This document shows positions 1-8,012 of a stretch of 12,854 nucleotides of DNA, in pieces. A program made the translations under genes and the position numbers. This DNA is from an uncultured Actinomycetes bacterium. GTDB lineage: Bacteria; Actinomycetota; Actinomycetes; Nanopelagicales; Nanopelagicaceae. The first letter of the stretch is position 1. Each line of letters starts with the position of its first letter. The stretch lies in contig CAIMCU010000030.1 in the NCBI GenBank assembly GCA_903839585.1, positions 1 through 12,854 of the forward strand, read 5' to 3'. The notes beneath the pieces are model-generated. The model saw only the letters and a program-made list of their open reading frames with translations, had not been told where the DNA came from and searched no databases.

Positions 1-651
1 AATGAAAACTCTGTCTTTCGGGTTATTAACGAACTAACACGTTTTGGTGCCAAAGTTGTTCATAAAGCTAACGCAATGGTCCACGTATCTGGACATGCAG
101 CGGCAGGGGAGCTTCTGTACTGCTTTAACATCGTTAAACCTAAGTACGCATTTCCAGTGCACGGAGAGTGGCGTCACTTAAAAGCTAACGCGGAGCTTGC
201 GATTCAAGCAGGAGTTCCTCGCGAAAACACCTTTGTGATCGAAAATGGAATTGTTGTCGATTTGATAGATCATCACGTTGAAGTTGTGGGAGCTGTTCCC
301 TGTGGTTATGTATACGTTGATGGCCAGAGTATCGGCGATATTACAGAGGCATCTCTAAAGGATCGTCGCATACTTGGAGAAGAAGGATTTATCTCTGTCG
401 TTGTTGTCATCGAATCCCAAACAGGAAAGATCGTTGCAGGTCCTGATATTCACGCCCGAGGATTTAATGAGGATGAAGCTCTCTTTGATGAGGTTAAAGG
501 TCAGATTGAAAAAGCGTTGGCTCACGCCGTCAAGGATGGAACCAACGGGACCCATCAACTCTCACAAGTTGTGCGTCGCACAATTGGAAATTGGGTTGGG
601 CAGAAACACCGACGCCGACCAATGATTGTTCCCGTAGTTATTGAGGTCTGA
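1..651 (+). CDS. rnj: Ribonuclease J, C-terminal part (cut by window start)
   Basis: RNase J is a metallo-beta-lactamase/beta-CASP ribonuclease (endonuclease and 5'-3' exonuclease) acting in mRNA decay and rRNA maturation in the cytoplasm. The frame is open from base 1 and ends with TGA at 649-651, giving 216 residues of the C-terminal part; the true start lies outside the window. The fragment opens with NENSVFRVINEL, then HVSGHA (fragment residues 28-33, the beta-CASP phosphate-binding motif) and PVHGEWRH (52-59), whose first His matches the conserved metal ligand. The remainder is the linker and C-terminal domain ending in a basic KHRRRP stretch. The ATG at 76 is internal, not a start, because conserved family sequence precedes it. 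ftsK follows 17 bp downstream. The order rnj-ftsK is typical of Actinobacteria. The family call is firm; nothing looks broken. Confidence 0.95.
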   Translation, partial: NENSVFRVINELTRFGAKVVHKANAMVHVSGHAAAGELLYCFNIVKPKYAFPVHGEWRHLKANAELAIQAGVPRENTFVIENGIVVDLIDHHVEVVGAVPCGYVYVDGQSIGDITEASLKDRRILGEEGFISVVVVIESQTGKIVAGPDIHARGFNEDEALFDEVKGQIEKALAHAVKDGTNGTHQLSQVVRRTIGNWVGQKHRRRPMIVPVVIEV

Positions 652-655
652 CCGC

Positions 656-661
656 TAAGAT
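656..661 (+). promoter_or_regulatory. Possible -10 box of a leaderless ftsK transcript
   Basis: TAAGAT lies 7 nt before the GTG start of ftsK, and there is no usable Shine-Dalgarno site (the only purine run, AAAGG at 663-667, is 1 nt from the start codon). That spacing would place the transcription start at or next to the GTG. I see no convincing -35 hexamer 16-18 bp upstream, so this is a weak inference; ftsK might instead be read from rnj transcripts. Confidence 0.3.
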
Positions 662-668
662 TAAAGGT

Positions 669-3008
669 GTGGCAAAGAAGAGACGCACATCGAGCAAGTC
701 CTCGCGTACCTCTTTTATCGCCATCCTAACCAGAGCTATCTCAACCATCTGGCGATCAATTGCAAAAGCTCTCGGTTCAACGGTTAGATTCTTAGCTCGA
801 GGAGCCCGAGACTTAGATCCTGCGCATCATCGCGATGGAGCAGCCTTCCTTGTGTTGCTCCTGGCTTTAGCTGCCTTTGCAGGAACCTGGTTCAAGGCCG
901 ATAACTTCGTTGGTCGAAACCTTTATGCAATCTTCTATGGTGCCTTTGGACGAATAGGTTTCTTTTCACCGCTCGTTCTTCTTTACTTTGCGATGAGATT
1001 GTTTAGAGTTCCAGATGACAAAAAGGCTACCGCTCGAATTATTGTAGGAACATTCACACTCTTGCTCAGTTCAACGGGGCTTGCTCATCTACTGAACGGC
1101 TCGCTAGGTGCCACTAATCCAACAGGTGCTAGCGCGATGCGTCACGGCGGAGGGTTCCTCGGTTATGCGATCGCAATGCCACTTGAAGCGCTTATGACTT
1201 CGATGCTTGCTTACCCTGTACTTATTGTACTTTTTATCTTCGGTCTTCTCGTAGTAACAGCAACCCCTGTCTCTTCACTTGCAACCCGCTTTAAGGTTGT
1301 TTCGATCTGGTTATGGTCAAAGCGGCCAGAACGCAACGAAGAAGAGTTTGAGATTTCAGATACTCCTCCCTTTGAAAGCCCTGTCGTTGCGTGGAATGCT
1401 CACGATGACGAAGGAGATGAAGAAGAGGATGAGATTGATGAAGAGGGCTTTGATGAAGAGTTCACCGTTGAACTACCACGTCCAGTAACGAGTCAAACAA
1501 ACGTTGCAGCCAAACGTCCAGAACAGCTTCTGCTCACTGGTGACTCAAAATACGAACTTCCCCCGCAGGACATCCTAAAAGCTGGTCCTGCCGCCAAAGC
1601 GAAAAGCAAGGTCAATGACGGGGTCGTAGCTTCGCTGACTGAGGTCTTCTTGCAGTTTGATATCGATGCGACAGTTACTGGCTTTATGCGGGGACCAACT
1701 GTTACGCGGTATGAGGTTGAGCTAGGAAACGCGGTTAAGGTAGAGCGCATTACAGCTTTGGCAAAGAATATCTCATACGCGGTAGCAAGCAGTGATGTTC
1801 GAATCCTTTCACCAATCCCAGGAAAATCAGCTGTAGGTATAGAGATTCCAAACGCCGATCGCGAGATTGTCGCGCTAGGCGATGTCATCCGTTCAAGTGT
1901 TGCAGGCCAAGACCACCACCCAATGCTCGTGGCTCTAGGGAAAGATGTAGAAGGAAATTATGTGTGTGCAAACCTTGCAAAGATGCCACATCTGCTTGTA
2001 GCTGGTGCAACCGGTGCAGGAAAGTCATCGATGATAAACGCGATGATTACATCGATATTAATGCGCGCAACCCCAGATGATGTTCGCCTTGTACTCATCG
2101 ATCCAAAGCGGGTAGAGCTAACGGCGTATGAAGGTATTCCGCACCTGATTACACCGATTATTACCAACCCCAAAAAAGCAGCGGATGCTCTTACATGGGT
2201 TGTTCGTGAAATGGATCTTCGCTATGAGGATCTTTCGACCTTTGGCTTTAGACATATAGATGATTTCAACAAAGCGGTCCGCGCTGGAAAGGTTGTGGCT
2301 CCTCCTGGAAGTGATCGCGTTGTTGAGCCTTACCCTTACCTTCTCGTAATCATTGATGAGTTAGCGGATTTAATGATGGTTGCAGCACGTGAGGTTGAAG
2401 AGTCTGTTGTTCGAATCACTCAGCTTGCGCGCTCTGCCGGAATTCACCTTGTTCTAGCTACTCAACGTCCAAGCGTCGATGTTGTGACAGGTCTTATTAA
2501 GGCAAATGTTCCATCTCGACTCTCCTTTGCAACGAGCTCTTTAGCTGATAGCCGAGTGATTTTAGATAGTCCGGGCGCAGAGAAGTTAGTTGGTCAAGGT
2601 GATGGATTGTTCATTCCAATGGGTGCTAGCCGTGCCATTCGAATCCAAGGTGCATACGTTTCAGAGCGAGAGATCGAAGCTGTTACAACTCATGTAAAGA
2701 AACAGCTCTCTCCACGTTATCGAGAAGATGTCACCGTTGCCCCACAATCTTCAAAGATGATAGATAAAGAGGTCGGCGATGATTTGGAGCTGCTCTGCCA
2801 AGCCATTGAGTTAGTTGTTGGCACGCAGTTTGGTTCAACCTCAATGTTGCAAAGAAAACTTCGAGTGGGATTTGCAAAAGCAGGACGGTTGATGGATCTG
2901 ATGGAGTCTCGTGGAATCGTCGGCCCATCCGAGGGTTCGAAGGCCCGCACCGTGATGGTCAAAGCGGATGAGTTAGATAGCGTGCTTGCCACTTTGCGGG
3001 AGTACTAA
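669..3008 (+). CDS. ftsK: DNA translocase FtsK/SpoIIIE
   Basis: FtsK is a septum-located ATP-driven motor that pumps chromosome ends into daughter cells and promotes dimer resolution. The protein has 779 residues, within the usual actinobacterial range. After a basic N-terminus (KKRRTSSKSSR) come about four membrane segments, near residues 56-75, 90-112, 117-137 and 175-200. A linker contains a very acidic run near residues 243-265 (mostly D and E). The motor domain has Walker A GATGAGKS at 446-453 and Walker B LLVIIDE ending at D563-E564. The winged-helix gamma domain that reads polar DNA motifs is at about 708-779 (GSTSMLQRKLRVGFAKAGRL). The start is GTG at 669; the KKRR-rich N-terminus fits the family and no better start is near. 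It lies 17 bp after rnj and 114 bp before the RodZ-like gene. The sequence looks intact with all key residues present. Confidence 0.95.
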   Translation: MAKKRRTSSKSSRTSFIAILTRAISTIWRSIAKALGSTVRFLARGARDLDPAHHRDGAAFLVLLLALAAFAGTWFKADNFVGRNLYAIFYGAFGRIGFFSPLVLLYFAMRLFRVPDDKKATARIIVGTFTLLLSSTGLAHLLNGSLGATNPTGASAMRHGGGFLGYAIAMPLEALMTSMLAYPVLIVLFIFGLLVVTATPVSSLATRFKVVSIWLWSKRPERNEEEFEISDTPPFESPVVAWNAHDDEGDEEEDEIDEEGFDEEFTVELPRPVTSQTNVAAKRPEQLLLTGDSKYELPPQDILKAGPAAKAKSKVNDGVVASLTEVFLQFDIDATVTGFMRGPTVTRYEVELGNAVKVERITALAKNISYAVASSDVRILSPIPGKSAVGIEIPNADREIVALGDVIRSSVAGQDHHPMLVALGKDVEGNYVCANLAKMPHLLVAGATGAGKSSMINAMITSILMRATPDDVRLVLIDPKRVELTAYEGIPHLITPIITNPKKAADALTWVVREMDLRYEDLSTFGFRHIDDFNKAVRAGKVVAPPGSDRVVEPYPYLLVIIDELADLMMVAAREVEESVVRITQLARSAGIHLVLATQRPSVDVVTGLIKANVPSRLSFATSSLADSRVILDSPGAEKLVGQGDGLFIPMGASRAIRIQGAYVSEREIEAVTTHVKKQLSPRYREDVTVAPQSSKMIDKEVGDDLELLCQAIELVVGTQFGSTSMLQRKLRVGFAKAGRLMDLMESRGIVGPSEGSKARTVMVKADELDSVLATLREY

Positions 3009-3122
3009 ACAGGCTCAACGGTTTTCTCCCCTCTCCAATTCACCCATTAGGGGTCATTTTCCATTGTTCGCACCTGCCTATCACCCTTACCCTTATCACT
3101 TCACCAGGGAAGAAAAGGTCAT

Positions 3123-3863
3123 ATGTCACTCGGTCAACGTATTCAGGATGCACGCCTTGCGGCGGGGGTATCTGTTGACGACCTTGCAAACTTGTTAAGT
3201 ATTCGTCCAGGTCTACTGCGCGATATTGAAAACAACAACTTCACTACCTGCGGTGGCGACACTTACGCCCGGGGGCATTTAAGAAGTATCGCTGCCCGTA
3301 TCGGCGCAGATGCAGAAGAGCTCATCGAGATGTACAACTTGGAACACTCTGTTGAACATCGTGCTATTCACGATCTACTTGCTGAAAACAATGTCACAAA
3401 GGCACCAGTAGAAAGAAAGAACGTCTCACTTAAAACTTTGGCCGTTATCTCAATTAGCGCCCTGGCTTTGGCAGGTATAGCTCAGATTGTTATTACAAAC
3501 TCAAAGACAACGGTCGTGGCTCCAAAGCCTAAGCCTTCAGCGAGCTCGACTCTAACTCCATCAGCGTCAGCAACACCGACACCATCTTCTTCAGCCTCTG
3601 AAGTTATTGCGTCAAAAGGAAAACTCACCTTGGTCATTTCCGCAACAAGAGGCAACTCCAATATTGATGTTGTTGTTGCAGGTAAGCATCTTTATAAAGG
3701 ACCGATCTTTCAAGGAGATGTAAAGAGTTTTGAAGCCGAGGTATCTGTAAGTGTTTACTTAAGCAATGCTGGAGACCTTGATTTAACCCTCAACGGTGAG
3801 AAGTTAGCTCCACTTGGGGCAAGAAATCAGGAAGTACGCAAGACTTTTCGATCTGGGGAGTAG
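3123..3863 (+). CDS. RodZ-like membrane-anchored helix-turn-helix protein
   Basis: The 246-residue protein has the RodZ architecture. An N-terminal Xre-type helix-turn-helix domain occupies about residues 1-72 (LGQRIQDARLAAGVSVDDLA). A single membrane segment lies near 104-125. A Ser/Thr/Pro/Ala-rich low-complexity linker covers about 131-163. A beta-rich DUF4115-type domain runs from about 165 to the end. In rod-shaped bacteria RodZ links the MreB cytoskeleton to the cell-wall machinery. Whether this relative does so here is inference, since the actinobacterial members at this locus are little studied. Orientation is expected to be N-terminus inside, C-terminus outside. The ATG at 3123 is supported by a purine-rich site at 3106-3118 ending in AAAAGG, 4 nt before the start. 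Position between ftsK and rimO is the conserved actinobacterial place for this gene. The 114-bp gap upstream shows no convincing terminator or promoter. Confidence 0.8.
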   Translation: MSLGQRIQDARLAAGVSVDDLANLLSIRPGLLRDIENNNFTTCGGDTYARGHLRSIAARIGADAEELIEMYNLEHSVEHRAIHDLLAENNVTKAPVERKNVSLKTLAVISISALALAGIAQIVITNSKTTVVAPKPKPSASSTLTPSASATPTPSSSASEVIASKGKLTLVISATRGNSNIDVVVAGKHLYKGPIFQGDVKSFEAEVSVSVYLSNAGDLDLTLNGEKLAPLGARNQEVRKTFRSGE

Positions 3864-3902
3864 TTTTTCGAGTTATCAGTAACCTTTACTCACTCCACGC
3901 TG

Positions 3903-3908
3903 TAACAT
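3903..3908 (+). promoter_or_regulatory. Possible -10 box of a leaderless rimO transcript
   Basis: TAACAT ends 7 nt before the rimO ATG and no Shine-Dalgarno-like purine run precedes the start. The geometry fits transcription beginning at the ATG. A matching -35 is not obvious, so confidence is modest. Confidence 0.4.
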
Positions 3909-3915
3909 CTGAACA

Positions 3916-5298
3916 ATGAGTCGCACAGTTGCAATCGTCACGATGGGATGTGCGCGCAATGAGGTTGACTCCGAAGAGCTTGCTGGCCGTTTAGCCGCCG
4001 ATGGTTGGACCCTTGTTGAGGATGTAGAAGCCGCCGAGGTCGCAGTAGTAAACACATGTGGATTTATTGAGTCTGCTAAAAAGGATTCGATCGATGCTTT
4101 GCTTGAGGCTAACTCACTTAAGGGTCACGGAAAGACTAAAGCGGTAGTTGCCGTCGGCTGCATGGCCGAGCGGTATGGTCAGGAGTTGGCAAAGGCTCTA
4201 CCTGAAGCCGATGGAATCTTAGGCTTTGATGATTACCTCGATATCTCCTCACGTCTGCAGTCGATAGTTTCGGGCAATGCTCACACACCGCATGTACCTC
4301 GAGACCGACGCGCACTTTTGCCAATTGCACCAGCTGACCGCCCAGCTGCGCGCAATGAAAGCTTTGCATCAAGTGTTGGAGCCGGAGGATCGCTCTTTAG
4401 AAAGCGGTTAGGTAACGCTCCTTGGGCGCCGCTCAAAATCGCTTCAGGGTGTGATCGTCGCTGCTCATTCTGTGCAATCCCATACTTTCGTGGAAGCTTC
4501 ATCTCAAGAAATCCAGATGAAATTCTGGAGGAGGGGAAGTGGTTGGCAGATCACGGTGTGAGTGAGCTCTTTCTCGTCAGTGAAAACACGACTTCTTACG
4601 GAAAAGATCTGGGGGATTTGAAGTTGATGGAGAAGATACTTCCAAGCTTCTCCACCATTCCAGGTATTGAACGGGTTCGCCTTTCATACCTGCAGCCCGC
4701 CGAGATGCGTCCCAGTCTTTTACAGGCGATGATTGAAACCGAGAAAGTTGCACCCTACTTTGATCTCTCCTTCCAGCATTCGAGCCCTTTAGTTCTACGT
4801 GCAATGCGCAGATTCGGTGATTCAGAGCGGTTCCTACATCTAATCAGTCAGATACGCGCACTATCTCCAGAGGCTGGCATTCGATCAAACTTTATAGTCG
4901 GATTTCCAGGTGAGACTCAAGAAGATTTCGATAATCTCTCTGAGTTCATAACAGCAGCAAAGCTCGACGCTGTGGGAGTCTTTGGATACTCAGATGAGGA
5001 CAACACAGAGGCTCTAAATCTTGCGGAAAAGGTAGCCGATGAGGTTATCCGCGAAAGAGTTGAGGCTCTGTCATCGCTTGCAGATGAGATGGTCTCGATC
5101 CGTGCCACGGGACGAATCGGTGAGCAAGTAAGGGTTTTGATTGAGGATCAAGAGCTTCAAGAGGGCAGAGCGGCGCACCAAGGCCCTGAAGTCGATGGCA
5201 CGACCTCCTTTATTGGTACCGAGTTTAAGGTCGGCGAATATATTGATGCTGTGGTGATCGACAGTATGGGTGCAGACTTGGTAGCACGACCTTTATGA
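3916..5298 (+). CDS. rimO: Ribosomal protein S12 methylthiotransferase RimO
   Basis: RimO is a radical-SAM enzyme that adds a methylthio group to the conserved aspartate of ribosomal protein S12. The 460-residue protein has the three-domain layout of the family. The N-terminal UPF0004 domain binds an auxiliary 4Fe-4S cluster through C12 (MGCARN), C48 (NTCGF) and C82 (VGCMAERY). The radical-SAM domain has the CX3CX2C motif at C179, C183 and C186 (CDRRCSFC). A C-terminal TRAM domain spans roughly 393-460. The [11 protein letters not shown] opening and the [13 protein letters not shown] motif favour RimO over the tRNA enzyme MiaB. The ATG at 3916 fits the usual family N-terminus. The stop overlaps the start of pgsA (ATGA, 4 bp), implying coupled translation. 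All six cluster cysteines are present. Confidence 0.95.
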   Translation: MSRTVAIVTMGCARNEVDSEELAGRLAADGWTLVEDVEAAEVAVVNTCGFIESAKKDSIDALLEANSLKGHGKTKAVVAVGCMAERYGQELAKALPEADGILGFDDYLDISSRLQSIVSGNAHTPHVPRDRRALLPIAPADRPAARNESFASSVGAGGSLFRKRLGNAPWAPLKIASGCDRRCSFCAIPYFRGSFISRNPDEILEEGKWLADHGVSELFLVSENTTSYGKDLGDLKLMEKILPSFSTIPGIERVRLSYLQPAEMRPSLLQAMIETEKVAPYFDLSFQHSSPLVLRAMRRFGDSERFLHLISQIRALSPEAGIRSNFIVGFPGETQEDFDNLSEFITAAKLDAVGVFGYSDEDNTEALNLAEKVADEVIRERVEALSSLADEMVSIRATGRIGEQVRVLIEDQELQEGRAAHQGPEVDGTTSFIGTEFKVGEYIDAVVIDSMGADLVARPL

Positions 5299-5840
5299 GA
5301 CTTCCAAACTTTGTAACTCCGAACTCGGTAACCATCGCCCGAATAATTCTGATTCCATTTGGTGTCTACGCGCTCTTTATTAATGGTGGCAGTGACTACA
5401 ACTGGCAGATAATCTCGTGGTGGATCTTCTTTGTATTGGGATTAACCGATATTTTAGATGGAAAACTAGCCAGAAGCAGCAACCAGGTTACCGAGCTTGG
5501 AAAGTTTCTAGACCCCGTGGCCGATAAGTTGCTAATCGGAAGCGCGATGATTTCACTATCAATTCTTGGAAGATTTCCGTGGTGGATTACTGTTGTAATT
5601 CTTGCCCGTGAAATTGGAATTACCATCTTTAGGCTCTCTGTAGCGAAAAATGGTGTAATTCCAGCAAATAGAGGAGGAAAGGTAAAGGCGTTCTTCCAGA
5701 ACTTTGGCGTGGGATTCTTTATGCTGCCGCTATCTCCATCACTGTACTGGTTTAGAGATGGATTCATGGGAATCGCAGTTCTCTTGACCGTAGTAACAGG
5801 CGTTTACTACATTCAATCCGCACTTTCTAAGAAGAGCTAA
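5295..5840 (+). CDS. pgsA: CDP-diacylglycerol-glycerol-3-phosphate 3-phosphatidyltransferase (PGP synthase)
   Basis: This integral membrane enzyme makes phosphatidylglycerol phosphate from CDP-diacylglycerol and glycerol 3-phosphate, the committed step to phosphatidylglycerol and cardiolipin. The 181-residue protein carries the full CDP-alcohol phosphotransferase signature: D52, D55-G56, A59-R60, G69, D73 and D77 (DILDGKLAR ... [10 protein letters not shown]). Several hydrophobic segments surround it (about 13-30, 38-54, 78-95, 98-117 and 135-175). The opening [15 protein letters not shown] is typical of PgsA rather than of cardiolipin synthase. It has no Shine-Dalgarno site; its ATG overlaps the rimO stop by 4 bp, so it is probably translated by coupling. 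The cinA-type gene follows 20 bp later. Mycobacterial and streptomycete relatives sit in the same rimO-pgsA-cinA order. Confidence 0.93.
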   Translation: MRLPNFVTPNSVTIARIILIPFGVYALFINGGSDYNWQIISWWIFFVLGLTDILDGKLARSSNQVTELGKFLDPVADKLLIGSAMISLSILGRFPWWITVVILAREIGITIFRLSVAKNGVIPANRGGKVKAFFQNFGVGFFMLPLSPSLYWFRDGFMGIAVLLTVVTGVYYIQSALSKKS

Positions 5841-5860
5841 GGCGAAGGGTTTTGTTAAAG

Positions 5861-6358
5861 ATGAGCGTTTCACCTGAAATCATCGAACTCATCTCTGCGC
5901 TGCATCAATCTTTGCGTGATCACAATGAGAGCCTGAGCACGGCTGAGTCACTTACTGCGGGTGGATTAAGTAACGCATTAACAACTGTTCCGGGAGCCTC
6001 CGATGTGTTTCTTGGGGGAGTCACCGCCTACGTTCCCGCTGTAAAGGTTTCTAAACTCGGAGTGAGTGCCAAACTCATTGAAGAAAAGAGCGTCGTTAGC
6101 GAAGAGGTAGCTCTAGAGATGGCGCGCGGTGCTATCAAGATGTTTGGGTCAACATGGGCGATAGCCACAACTGGTGTAGCCGGTCCAGGACCATCTGATG
6201 GGGTACCGGCCGGAACCGTGTGGGTGGCCTTTGCCGGTCCTATCGAGAGCACCCTTGAACTCTCCTTGGCTGGTGAGCGTGAGGTTGTGCGAAACGCCAC
6301 TATAGCCAGCGCAATCGCTACCTTTGCAAGTATTCTTAGACAACGCTCAGGCAAGTAA
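5861..6358 (+). CDS. pncC: CinA C-terminal domain protein (PncC-type nicotinamide-nucleotide amidase)
   Basis: Stand-alone CinA C-terminal domains (PncC) hydrolyse nicotinamide mononucleotide to nicotinic acid mononucleotide and ammonia, recycling NAD breakdown products. The 165-residue protein has the family motifs [10 protein letters not shown] (about 27-36, containing the catalytic serine region), GGVTAY (52-57) and [13 protein letters not shown] (102-114). The N-terminal MoCF-like domain of full-length CinA is absent, as is usual for actinobacterial members. I chose the ATG at 5861 because AAGGG at 5845-5849 lies 11 nt upstream. An in-frame TTG at 5852 is only 2 nt from that site and would merely add three residues. 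The gene lies 20 bp after pgsA and 26 bp before clgR, probably in one operon. In other Actinobacteria it is likewise next to clgR. Confidence 0.88.
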   Translation: MSVSPEIIELISALHQSLRDHNESLSTAESLTAGGLSNALTTVPGASDVFLGGVTAYVPAVKVSKLGVSAKLIEEKSVVSEEVALEMARGAIKMFGSTWAIATTGVAGPGPSDGVPAGTVWVAFAGPIESTLELSLAGEREVVRNATIASAIATFASILRQRSGK

Positions 6359-6384
6359 ATCGAAGAGTAGAGAGGGGATCTGTT

Positions 6385-6651
6385 ATGGCGTTGCTACGTG
6401 AAGCCGTTGGTCAGAGCCTTCGTCACGCGCGCACGACTCAGTCGCGCACACTTCGAGATGTAGCGCGAGCAGCGCGTGTGTCTCTTGGATACCTCTCAGA
6501 GGTAGAGCGCGGACAGAAAGAGGCTTCATCAGAGCTTCTTAACTCGATCTGCGAAGCGTTAGGACTTACTCTTTCATCGGTCATCACCGATGTCTCGCTT
6601 GAAATTAGAGCGCAAGAGAGTGCGAAGCTGTCCGTTGTCGACGCAGCCTAA
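6385..6651 (+). CDS. clgR: ClgR-type transcriptional regulator of Clp protease genes
   Basis: ClgR is a small actinobacterial Xre-family activator of clpP, clpC and other proteostasis genes. The 88-residue protein is mostly one helix-turn-helix domain (about 22-62), with the very conserved core [20 protein letters not shown] at 31-50, which is diagnostic of ClgR. The start ATG has a strong site, AGAGGGGA at 6371-6378, 6 nt upstream. The protein ends in VVDAA. In Streptomyces, ClgR and the related PopR are degraded by ClpP through C-terminal alanines, so this tail is a plausible degron. The gene follows pncC by 26 bp, the usual actinobacterial pairing. The 3' end is close to, and in one reading overlaps, the downstream TetR-family gene. 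Confidence 0.9.
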   Translation: MALLREAVGQSLRHARTTQSRTLRDVARAARVSLGYLSEVERGQKEASSELLNSICEALGLTLSSVITDVSLEIRAQESAKLSVVDAA

Positions 6652-6670
6652 GTACGCCACCCAGGGCGCA

Positions 6671-7162
6671 GTGCACCGCCGTACCGAGAGCGCAATACTC
6701 CAGGGCACAAAAGAGCTCATCGCCAAGTTTGGTCTTTCAAATATCTCCATGATTGAAATCGCAGATCACTCTCAGGTTTCTCGAGCAACTTTGTATAACC
6801 ACTTCAAGGATAAAAGTGCGGTGCTAGATTCGTTATTAAAGAGCGAGGTCGAACGTATTATCGAGATTTTCATCGACGCAAAAACACCGGCTGATGCTCT
6901 CGAACTCTTATCAAAGGAGATCTCAAGCGATAGCGCCTTGAACGCGATGCGAGTACATGATGGTGTGACGCTTAACTCGCTGATGGTGCACGCAGAGCAT
7001 CCGTTGTACCTCCAACTTGCGAGAGCGGTACATGAGCGCACAAACTCAGAGGCCGGCACAGGGCTTGCAATGCACTGGCTATTGGGGCAGATAGCCCAAC
7101 CAATCTCAGAAAAAGCCTCACGCGAACAAGCCGAACTTCTCGTTGATCGCACCCTACTTTAA
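6671..7162 (+). CDS. TetR/AcrR-family transcriptional regulator
   Basis: The 163-residue protein has a TetR-type N-terminal DNA-binding domain: an ILQGTKELIAKFGLSNISM helix, then a helix-turn-helix with IADHSQVSRATLYNHFKDKSA, the most typical TetR recognition-helix pattern. The C-terminal half is a divergent all-helical ligand/dimer domain that I cannot assign to a ligand. The start is uncertain. The frame is open back to an ATG at 6590 inside clgR, but that region ([14 protein letters not shown]) does not look like TetR sequence. I prefer GTG at 6671, preceded by CAGGG at 6662-6666; TTG at 6635 is another option. The gene lies between clgR and the DUF3046 gene, a place where I do not recall a TetR gene in other Actinobacteria. 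Role and target are unknown. Confidence 0.8.
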   Translation: MHRRTESAILQGTKELIAKFGLSNISMIEIADHSQVSRATLYNHFKDKSAVLDSLLKSEVERIIEIFIDAKTPADALELLSKEISSDSALNAMRVHDGVTLNSLMVHAEHPLYLQLARAVHERTNSEAGTGLAMHWLLGQIAQPISEKASREQAELLVDRTLL

Positions 7163-7172
7163 GCGTTAAGTT
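7143..7172 (+). promoter_or_regulatory. Candidate promoter of the DUF3046 gene (leaderless)
   Basis: A -35-like TTGATC at 7143-7148 and a -10-like TAAGTT at 7167-7172 are 18 bp apart. The -10 ends 7 nt before the ATG at 7180, and there is no Shine-Dalgarno site. This fits a leaderless transcript that starts inside or just after the TetR gene end. Confidence 0.4.
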
Positions 7173-7179
7173 TCAAGTC

Positions 7180-7377
7180 ATGCGCCTATCTGATCTACGC
7201 GAGCGAATCAACCTATCTTTTGGTGAGCAGTGGGCACCCTCTTTTTGTAAAGATATTGCAATCTCAGAGCTTGGCAGTCGAAGCGTCGATGAAGCGCTCA
7301 AAGATGGCTATGAAGCCGATGAGGTATGGAAAGCTCTTTGCAAGTCTCACCCAAAGGAGACCGAGAAGTACCGCTAA
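7180..7377 (+). CDS. DUF3046 family protein
   Basis: A 65-residue protein of the actinobacterial DUF3046 family, whose function is unknown. Recognisable family features are the MRLSDLRERINLSFGEQWA opening, the central ISELGSRSVDEALKDGYEADEVWKALC region and a short charged tail. Family members are habitually found directly upstream of recA, and here it is on the recA side of the cluster with only yaaA in between. No signal peptide or membrane segment is visible, so it should be cytosolic. The start ATG lacks a Shine-Dalgarno site but has a promoter-like arrangement upstream. Its stop lies 6 bp from the end of the convergent yaaA-type gene, so the two transcripts are likely to overlap at their 3' ends. 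Confidence 0.85.
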   Translation: MRLSDLRERINLSFGEQWAPSFCKDIAISELGSRSVDEALKDGYEADEVWKALCKSHPKETEKYR

Positions 7378-7383
7378 AGAGTT

Positions 7384-7956
7384 CTATAAGTACTCAGATG
7401 GCTCTTTCGCAATGACCTCAAGTACCCAGGGACGAAAGTCATCGTTCTTAATGAGCGCACATGAGTACTTCTTATTGACGATATCTCGAACATCGCGAGG
7501 GGTTTTTGGAATAGTTGAGTTGGTCAGAATCAAGCGAACTACCTCACCACGTGTCTTCTTGGACATATGAGTGATGACCTTCTTCGCCCCGTTGACGTTT
7601 TGGAAGACACGAACCTCTACGGTGTTTTCATAGGGAGCCTCCCAGACGCCCTGGTAGGTAGAGGATCTGCAGTCGACTATCAACTCGCAAGAACGGCTAT
7701 CTAGTTCAGGCACAACCTTTTGGGCGATCTTCTTGTTATCGATCTTTGCCTTGTAGCTCTTAATCTTTTCGGTCGGTCCTATGGCTCCGTACTTGGCTGA
7801 GATAATCTTGATCGACTTCTCGCCCTTGGCTTTTGCCGACTTACTCAGAGTGGCCCAACTCAGCGCTTCATAGAGAACCCCTTCGTAGACAGCCATGGCT
7901 GGGGCGGCGACGGGGGTCGCGGCCTTGCGCTCGCTAGGAGGCAGGAGAATCAACAT
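7384..7956 (-). CDS. yaaA: YaaA/UPF0246 family peroxide-stress protein
   Basis: YaaA proteins limit oxidative DNA and protein damage during hydrogen-peroxide stress in E. coli, apparently by lowering free intracellular iron. The predicted 190-residue protein shows the family hallmarks LLPPSE (residues 4-9), [17 protein letters not shown] (about 53-69) and the later [12 protein letters not shown]. It is shorter than the E. coli protein (about 258), as actinobacterial members often are. I chose the ATG at 7956 because the family begins with a MLILxPPSE-type strand. A GTG at 7974 would add six unlikely residues. No Shine-Dalgarno site is seen; a CATACT -10 box ends 7 nt upstream, suggesting a leaderless transcript. 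It diverges from recA and converges with the DUF3046 gene. Assignment to the family is good; the actual function in this lineage is inferred. Confidence 0.82.
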   Translation of the reverse strand: MLILLPPSERKAATPVAAPAMAVYEGVLYEALSWATLSKSAKAKGEKSIKIISAKYGAIGPTEKIKSYKAKIDNKKIAQKVVPELDSRSCELIVDCRSSTYQGVWEAPYENTVEVRVFQNVNGAKKVITHMSKKTRGEVVRLILTNSTIPKTPRDVRDIVNKKYSCALIKNDDFRPWVLEVIAKEPSEYL

Positions 7957-7963
7957 GGGGGAC

Positions 7964-7969
7964 AGTATG
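7964..7969 (-). promoter_or_regulatory. Possible -10 box of a leaderless yaaA transcript
   Basis: On the minus strand CATACT is followed by 7 nt and then the ATG at 7956, with no Shine-Dalgarno site. A -35 at the usual distance is poor. The arrangement also supports ATG 7956 over GTG 7974, since the latter lies upstream of the box. Confidence 0.35.
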
Positions 7970-7989
7970 GCCACGACACACCGAAAAAT

Positions 7990-8012
7990 CTGTCACCCCC
8001 GTCTGCTACCTT
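7990..8012 (+). promoter_or_regulatory. LexA-independent (RecA-NDp/PafBC type) recA promoter motif
   Basis: The known mycobacterial motif is tTGTCRgtg-N8-TAnnnT. Here cTGTCAccc at 7990-7998 is followed by exactly 8 nt and then TACCTT at 8007-8012. The TGTCA core, the spacing and the TAnnnT -10 all match; the flanking gtg does not. In mycobacteria this promoter is activated by the PafBC regulator in response to DNA damage. That the same factor acts here is inference; pafB/pafC are not in the window. Confidence 0.6.

Noticed and set aside
1493..1888. Open frame of 131 codons antisense to ftsK, and similar ones opposite pgsA, pncC, the TetR gene, recA and leuC
   Set aside because: All lie fully inside recognised genes on the other strand, none has a recognisable domain, and none has supporting start signals.
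3009..3122. Terminator or promoter in the ftsK-rodZ gap (a short ACCC/GGGGT pairing near 3043-3055 and TATCAC/TTATCA hexamers)
   Set aside because: The pairing is only 4 bp without a T-run, and no -35/-10 pair has acceptable spacing.
7957..7974. Longer yaaA from GTG 7974
   Set aside because: The family begins at the MLILLPPSE strand, and the likely -10 box lies between this GTG and the ATG at 7956.
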